The notes beneath the pieces were generated by a model. The model did not search any database. It worked only from the letters and a program-made list of their open reading frames with translations, and had not been told where the DNA came from. Positions 61,242 to 64,000 of a stretch of DNA of 64,000 nt are shown piece after piece; the stretch's first letter is position 1, and each line of letters starts with the position of its first letter. Origin of the DNA: Pedococcus cremeus. GTDB taxonomy: Bacteria; Actinomycetota; Actinomycetes; Actinomycetales; Dermatophilaceae. Where the stretch lies: NCBI RefSeq assembly GCF_900111375.1, contig NZ_FOHB01000002.1, forward strand, positions 274,992 to 338,991. Direction: 5' to 3'. The position numbers and the translations under genes are program-made.

Positions 61242-61861
61242 CGAGCACGAGGGGCGTTCCGACGGGCCCGGCCGCCAGCCGTCCGCTCGTGGTCGGGCTG
61301 GGCAGCCCGGACCGCGGCGACGACGCCGTGGGGGTCGTCGTGGCGCGAGCGGTCGCCACGCGACACCTGCCGGACGTCGACGTCGTCGCGCACGAGGACC
61401 CGACCGACCTCGTCGAGCTGTGGTCGGGCAGAGAGCTCGTCGTGGTGGTGGACGCCGTCCGTTCGGGCGCCGAGCCCGGCACGCTGGTGGTGATCGAGAC
61501 GGGTGCGGGCGGGGAACGGCTCCCTGAGTCGGCGTGGGGACGGACGGGACGGGGAGGCACCCACGCCTTCGGCCTGGCCGCGGCCGTCGAGCTGGCGAGG
61601 GCGCTGCACCGGCTGCCCGGACGCGTGGTGCTGGTCGGCGTCGAGGCGGCGTCGTTCGACCACGGCGCGCCGCTGTCGCCCGCCGTCGGCGCGGCCGTGC
61701 ACACCGCTCTCGACGCCGTCCTCCGCGTCGTCGTGCGCGGGACCGCTGGGCTCGGGACCGTCGGGCACGGCCAGCACGACGAGCACGACAAGCACGACGA
61801 GCACGACAACGGGCCGACGCCGCGACGTTCGAGGGAAGGGGCTGCTGGTGTGCCTGGGTGA
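61238..61861 (+). CDS. Hydrogenase maturation protease with His/Asp-rich tail
   Basis: A 207-residue HycI/HybD-like endopeptidase. The N-terminal GLGSPDRGDDAVGV, then DPTDLVEL and VVVDAVRSG contain the nickel-sensing acidic residues of the family, which cut the large subunit C-terminus once nickel is in place. Unusually, residues 176-192 are GHGQHDEHDKHDEHDN, with His at every third position from 177 to 189, encoded by 9-base repeats (61771-61810). Such a tail could bind nickel, as in HypB. Its ATG overlaps the large-subunit stop and its end overlaps the HypC-like gene by 14 bases. Confidence 0.9.
   Translation: MTSTRGVPTGPAASRPLVVGLGSPDRGDDAVGVVVARAVATRHLPDVDVVAHEDPTDLVELWSGRELVVVVDAVRSGAEPGTLVVIETGAGGERLPESAWGRTGRGGTHAFGLAAAVELARALHRLPGRVVLVGVEAASFDHGAPLSPAVGAAVHTALDAVLRVVVRGTAGLGTVGHGQHDEHDKHDEHDNGPTPRRSREGAAGVPG
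61771..61810 (+). repeat. Imperfect 9-base repeats coding for a His/Asp tract
   Basis: Four units of CACGAC followed by GAG or AAG lie in frame in the protease gene and code for HDE/HDK triplets. Tract length could vary between strains by slippage in units of nine bases without breaking the frame. Confidence 0.75.
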
Positions 61862-62105
61862 GCTGGCCGAGGTGGTCGAGGCGCCGGACGGGCACACCGC
61901 GCTGGTGCTCGCGCGGGGACGCACCACGAGGGTGTCGCTGCTCACCCTCGACGGGGCGGTCGCGCCGGGCGACTGGCTGCTCTGCCACTCCGGCTTCGCG
62001 CTCCGGCGGATCAGCCCGCAGGAGGCGCACGACGCAGCGGCGCTGCGGGCCACCGCACCCGACACGACGCCGGCGGACGTCACCACACGAGAAGAGGGGC
62101 CATGA
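61848..62105 (+). CDS. HypC/HybG/HupF family hydrogenase chaperone
   Basis: An 85-residue HypC-like protein. GTG at 61848 is chosen because it puts the essential Cys at position 2 (MCLGELAEVV), has a strong GAGGGAAGG site upstream, and overlaps the protease end, the usual coupling. HypC binds the immature large subunit and the iron-cyanide precursor; here position 5 is Glu rather than the usual hydrophobic-Pro. The middle (ALVLARGRTTRVSLLTLDG) and VAPGDWLLCHSGFALRRI follow the family. No other hyp gene lies in the window. Its TGA overlaps the EamA gene start. Confidence 0.85.
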   Translation: MCLGELAEVVEAPDGHTALVLARGRTTRVSLLTLDGAVAPGDWLLCHSGFALRRISPQEAHDAAALRATAPDTTPADVTTREEGP

Positions 62106-63028
62106 ACACAACACGCCGGACCGGCATACTCCTCGCGCTCGCCACGGCGGCGGTCAGCGGGGTCTCCGTCTTCGTCAACAGCTACGGGGTCAAGGCCTTC
62201 GACGACGCCACCGTCTACACGACCGCGAAGAACCTCGTTGCCGCGGCCGTGCTGCTCGGGGTGGTCGGCCTCGGTGCCGGCCGGGGGGCCCGGCTGACCC
62301 CGCCGCGCTCGGGACGGCAGTGGTTCGCGCTGGCACTGGTCGGGGTGGTCGGCGGCAGCGTGCCCTTCGTGCTGTTCTTCGAGGGCCTGAGCCGCGCGTC
62401 GTCACCGCAGGCGGCCTTCATCCACAAGACCTTGGTGCTCTGGGTGGCCCTGCTCGCGCTCCCGCTGCTCAAGGAGCGGCTGCAGTGGGGGCACTGGGTG
62501 GCCATCGGCCTGCTGGTCGTCGGCCAGGTCGGCCTGGCCGGGGGGCTGCCGGCCGACTTCGGCAGCGCAGGGGTGATGATCCTCGCCGCCACGCTGCTGT
62601 GGTCGGTCGAGGTCGTCGTCGCCAAGTGGCTCCTCGCAGACGTGTCGTCCTGGACGGTGGGCGTGGCCCGAATGGGTCTGGGGTCGGCGGTGCTGGTGGC
62701 ATGGCTCGCCGTGAGAGGCGAGGCCGGCGCCCTGGGCGCGCTCTCGCGGGTGCAGCTCGGCTGGGTGCTCGTGACGGGTGCCCTGCTGGCCTGCTACGTC
62801 GCGACCTGGTTCGCCGCCCTCGCCCGGGCGCAGGCCGTCGACGTCACGGCCGTGCTCGTGCTCGCCGCCCCGGTGACGGCCGCCCTCAGCGCCACGGTCA
62901 ACGGCACCGCTATCGCTCCGCAGGCGTCGTGGCTCGCCCTCCTGCTGCTCGGCGGACTGGTGGTGGTGTGGCTCGGCTGGCGCGGCACGCCGCGGGCGGC
63001 CGCGGACGCCGGGCCGGCAGGGGGGTGA
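62102..63028 (+). CDS. EamA (DMT) family transporter in the hydrogenase operon
   Basis: A 308-residue membrane protein with ten predicted helices in two EamA repeats (first about 8-140, second about 155-295). The conserved small-residue helix pattern and PLLKERLQWGHWVAIGLLVVGQ near the end of the first repeat are typical. It overlaps the HypC-like gene (ATGA), so it is translated with the hydrogenase genes; a metal or metabolite transport role for hydrogenase maturation is possible but unproved. Drug/metabolite exporters of many substrates share this fold. Confidence 0.85.
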   Translation: MNTTRRTGILLALATAAVSGVSVFVNSYGVKAFDDATVYTTAKNLVAAAVLLGVVGLGAGRGARLTPPRSGRQWFALALVGVVGGSVPFVLFFEGLSRASSPQAAFIHKTLVLWVALLALPLLKERLQWGHWVAIGLLVVGQVGLAGGLPADFGSAGVMILAATLLWSVEVVVAKWLLADVSSWTVGVARMGLGSAVLVAWLAVRGEAGALGALSRVQLGWVLVTGALLACYVATWFAALARAQAVDVTAVLVLAAPVTAALSATVNGTAIAPQASWLALLLLGGLVVVWLGWRGTPRAAADAGPAGG

Positions 63029-63032
63029 CGGG

Positions 63033-63827
63033 ATGGGGACGGCACCGGGTGGCGGGACACGCGGGGTGCTGGGTGGCGCGCTGCGGTTCGCGGCCTACGC
63101 CTACCCGCCGAACGCGCTGGGCTACTGCGGCCCCGACGCCGCCCAGCAGCTGCTCGAACAGGTGGCGGCCGGTGTCGACGACCCTGACCTGCGCCGGCTG
63201 GCGAAGGGGTTCGAGGGAGCGTGGCCCTACCTCGAGCTGATCGCGGCGGCGAACCGGATCGGCGACCCGCTGGACCCCCGGGTCGTCGAGGCCTACTGGG
63301 TGGGCAACAGCCTGCTCGACCGGGTGACGCCCCGCCTGCTCGGCGACTCGCTCGAGACGCGCTTCCGTGACCGGGTCGGCCGGTCGTGGCCGAGACTCGT
63401 CGACGCGGTGCCGGCCGGCGCGGTGCCGCACCACTCGTTCCACGTCTTCGGTGTCTACCCGTGGCTGGGCCTCCTGCGCGAAGGGCGGGTGGACGAGCCG
63501 CTGCACGTGCTCGACCGGTGCCGCGTCCGCTGGGGCCAGGTGGTCGAGGTCCGCGGTGCCGAGGCCGTGGTGCGGTCGCGACCGCTGCGCTGGGACGGGC
63601 GTCGTCTCGGCCTCGGCGACGCACGCGAGGAGCGGGCCCTGCTGCGCCTGGACGGGCGCGGCCTGGCCGGCGGCGTGCAGGCGGGGGACTGGTGCTCCCT
63701 CCACTGGGACTGGGTGTGTGAGCGGCTCGACCGGCGCGCGCTGGCCGCCCTGCGCCGCTACACGCTGCGGCAGCTCACCGTGGCCAACAGCACACCGTTC
63801 CCCGCTCCGGCGGCAGTGCTCGCCTGA
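63033..63827 (+). CDS. DUF6390-like protein of the hydrogenase operon
   Basis: A 264-residue cytoplasmic protein I match to DUF6390, seen beside group 3b hydrogenase genes in actinobacteria. The N-terminal GALRFAAYAYPPNALGYCGP and the central FEGAWPYLELIAAANRIGDPLD are distinctive; HHSFHVFGVYPWLGLL and SLHWDWVCERL resemble a family 3-like helical core. Function is unknown, but context suggests assembly or quality control of the hydrogenase. ATG at 63033 follows AGGGGGGTG and begins four bases after the EamA stop. Confidence 0.75.
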   Translation: MGTAPGGGTRGVLGGALRFAAYAYPPNALGYCGPDAAQQLLEQVAAGVDDPDLRRLAKGFEGAWPYLELIAAANRIGDPLDPRVVEAYWVGNSLLDRVTPRLLGDSLETRFRDRVGRSWPRLVDAVPAGAVPHHSFHVFGVYPWLGLLREGRVDEPLHVLDRCRVRWGQVVEVRGAEAVVRSRPLRWDGRRLGLGDAREERALLRLDGRGLAGGVQAGDWCSLHWDWVCERLDRRALAALRRYTLRQLTVANSTPFPAPAAVLA

Positions 63828-63837
63828 GGCCGGACCG

Positions 63838-64000
63838 TCAGAGCACCTGGGAAAGGAACTGCCGCAGCCGGTCGCTCTCGGGGGCCTCGAAGACCTGCTC
63901 CGGTGGGCCGGACTCGACCACCCGACCGTGGTCCATGAAGAGCACCTGGCCCGCCACCGAGCGGGCGAAGCCCATCTCGTGCGTCACGACGAGCATGGTC
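63838..64000 (-). CDS. Amino-acid ABC transporter ATPase, C-terminal part
   Basis: The last 53 residues of a minus-strand ABC ATPase that enters from beyond the window edge. It starts inside the H-loop (LVVTHEMGFARSVAG) and continues with VLFMDHGRVVESGPPEQVF, the ending of GlnQ/HisP-type polar amino-acid importers, and a C-terminal RLRQFLSQVL. It converges with the DUF6390-like gene, with ten bases between the stops. Substrate unknown. Confidence 0.88.
   Translation of the reverse strand, partial: TMLVVTHEMGFARSVAGQVLFMDHGRVVESGPPEQVFEAPESDRLRQFLSQVL

Overview
The window is very GC-rich, densely packed DNA with GTG/ATG starts, many 4-base gene overlaps and almost no intergenic space (no gene-free stretch exceeds 300 bases). 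The gene content (furA-katG, galactofuranosyltransferase GlfT2, HelR with its rifamycin-associated element, a group 3b type [NiFe] hydrogenase, many genes with a TANNNT box 6-7 bases before the start codon) points to a chromosome segment of a free-living aerobic actinobacterium. My guess is the Micrococcales, possibly near the Intrasporangiaceae; this is inference, because no rRNA or tRNA gene is present.

Layout. 1-1157: end of a flavin monooxygenase and a YgeA-like Asp/Glu racemase. 1223-6747 (minus): helR, PEP synthase regulatory protein and PEP synthase, apparently one transcript led by a rifamycin-associated element. 6927-9151: DUF1801 protein, a two-domain LigD-type ligase and a small unknown gene. 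9168-15465: nickel-pincer (Lar) region, larA, larE, larB on plus and larC on minus, split by a LacI regulator with a divergent small gene and P-loop kinase. 15513-25249: galactofuranan synthesis and export locus, seven plus-strand genes joined by start/stop overlaps and ending in a sulfotransferase. 25366-31578: cupin, DUF4386 protein, aldo/keto reductase, and a 1218-residue fusion of adenylate cyclase, signalling ATPase and a cytoplasmic peptide-binding-protein domain. 31651-34446 (minus): furA-katG with a candidate Fur box. 34507-44587: housekeeping and stress genes (cupin, DUF1269, Hsp70-like, DUF3072, membrane proteins, aldo/keto reductase, zinc alcohol dehydrogenase, holin-phosphodiesterase fusion, acyl-CoA ligase). 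44744-56373: thiolase, hydrolase with a probable frameshift, carboxyethylornithine-synthase-like enzyme, Ca-type P-ATPase, two anti-sigma-like ATP-binding proteins, secreted glycosidase-like protein and a flavodoxin-like protein. 56531-63827: group 3b type hydrogenase operon with cyclic-nucleotide-binding protein, maturation protease with a His-rich tail, HypC-like chaperone, EamA transporter and a DUF6390-like protein. 63838-64000: end of an amino-acid ABC transporter ATPase.

How it fits together. Two nickel systems (Lar cofactor and [NiFe] hydrogenase) lie in one window, and the hydrogenase protease carries a possible nickel-binding tail. The galactan locus pairs precursor synthesis (Glf), polymerisation (GlfT2) and export (Wzm/Wzt-like) with a possible sulfation step. 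The most unusual sequence signal is a decamer, GCGGCATACC, found 15 times on either strand, in all reading frames and between genes, and once as an inverted pair forming a likely terminator. Its behaviour resembles the DNA uptake sequences of Neisseria and Haemophilus and is put forward as the main candidate for something undescribed.
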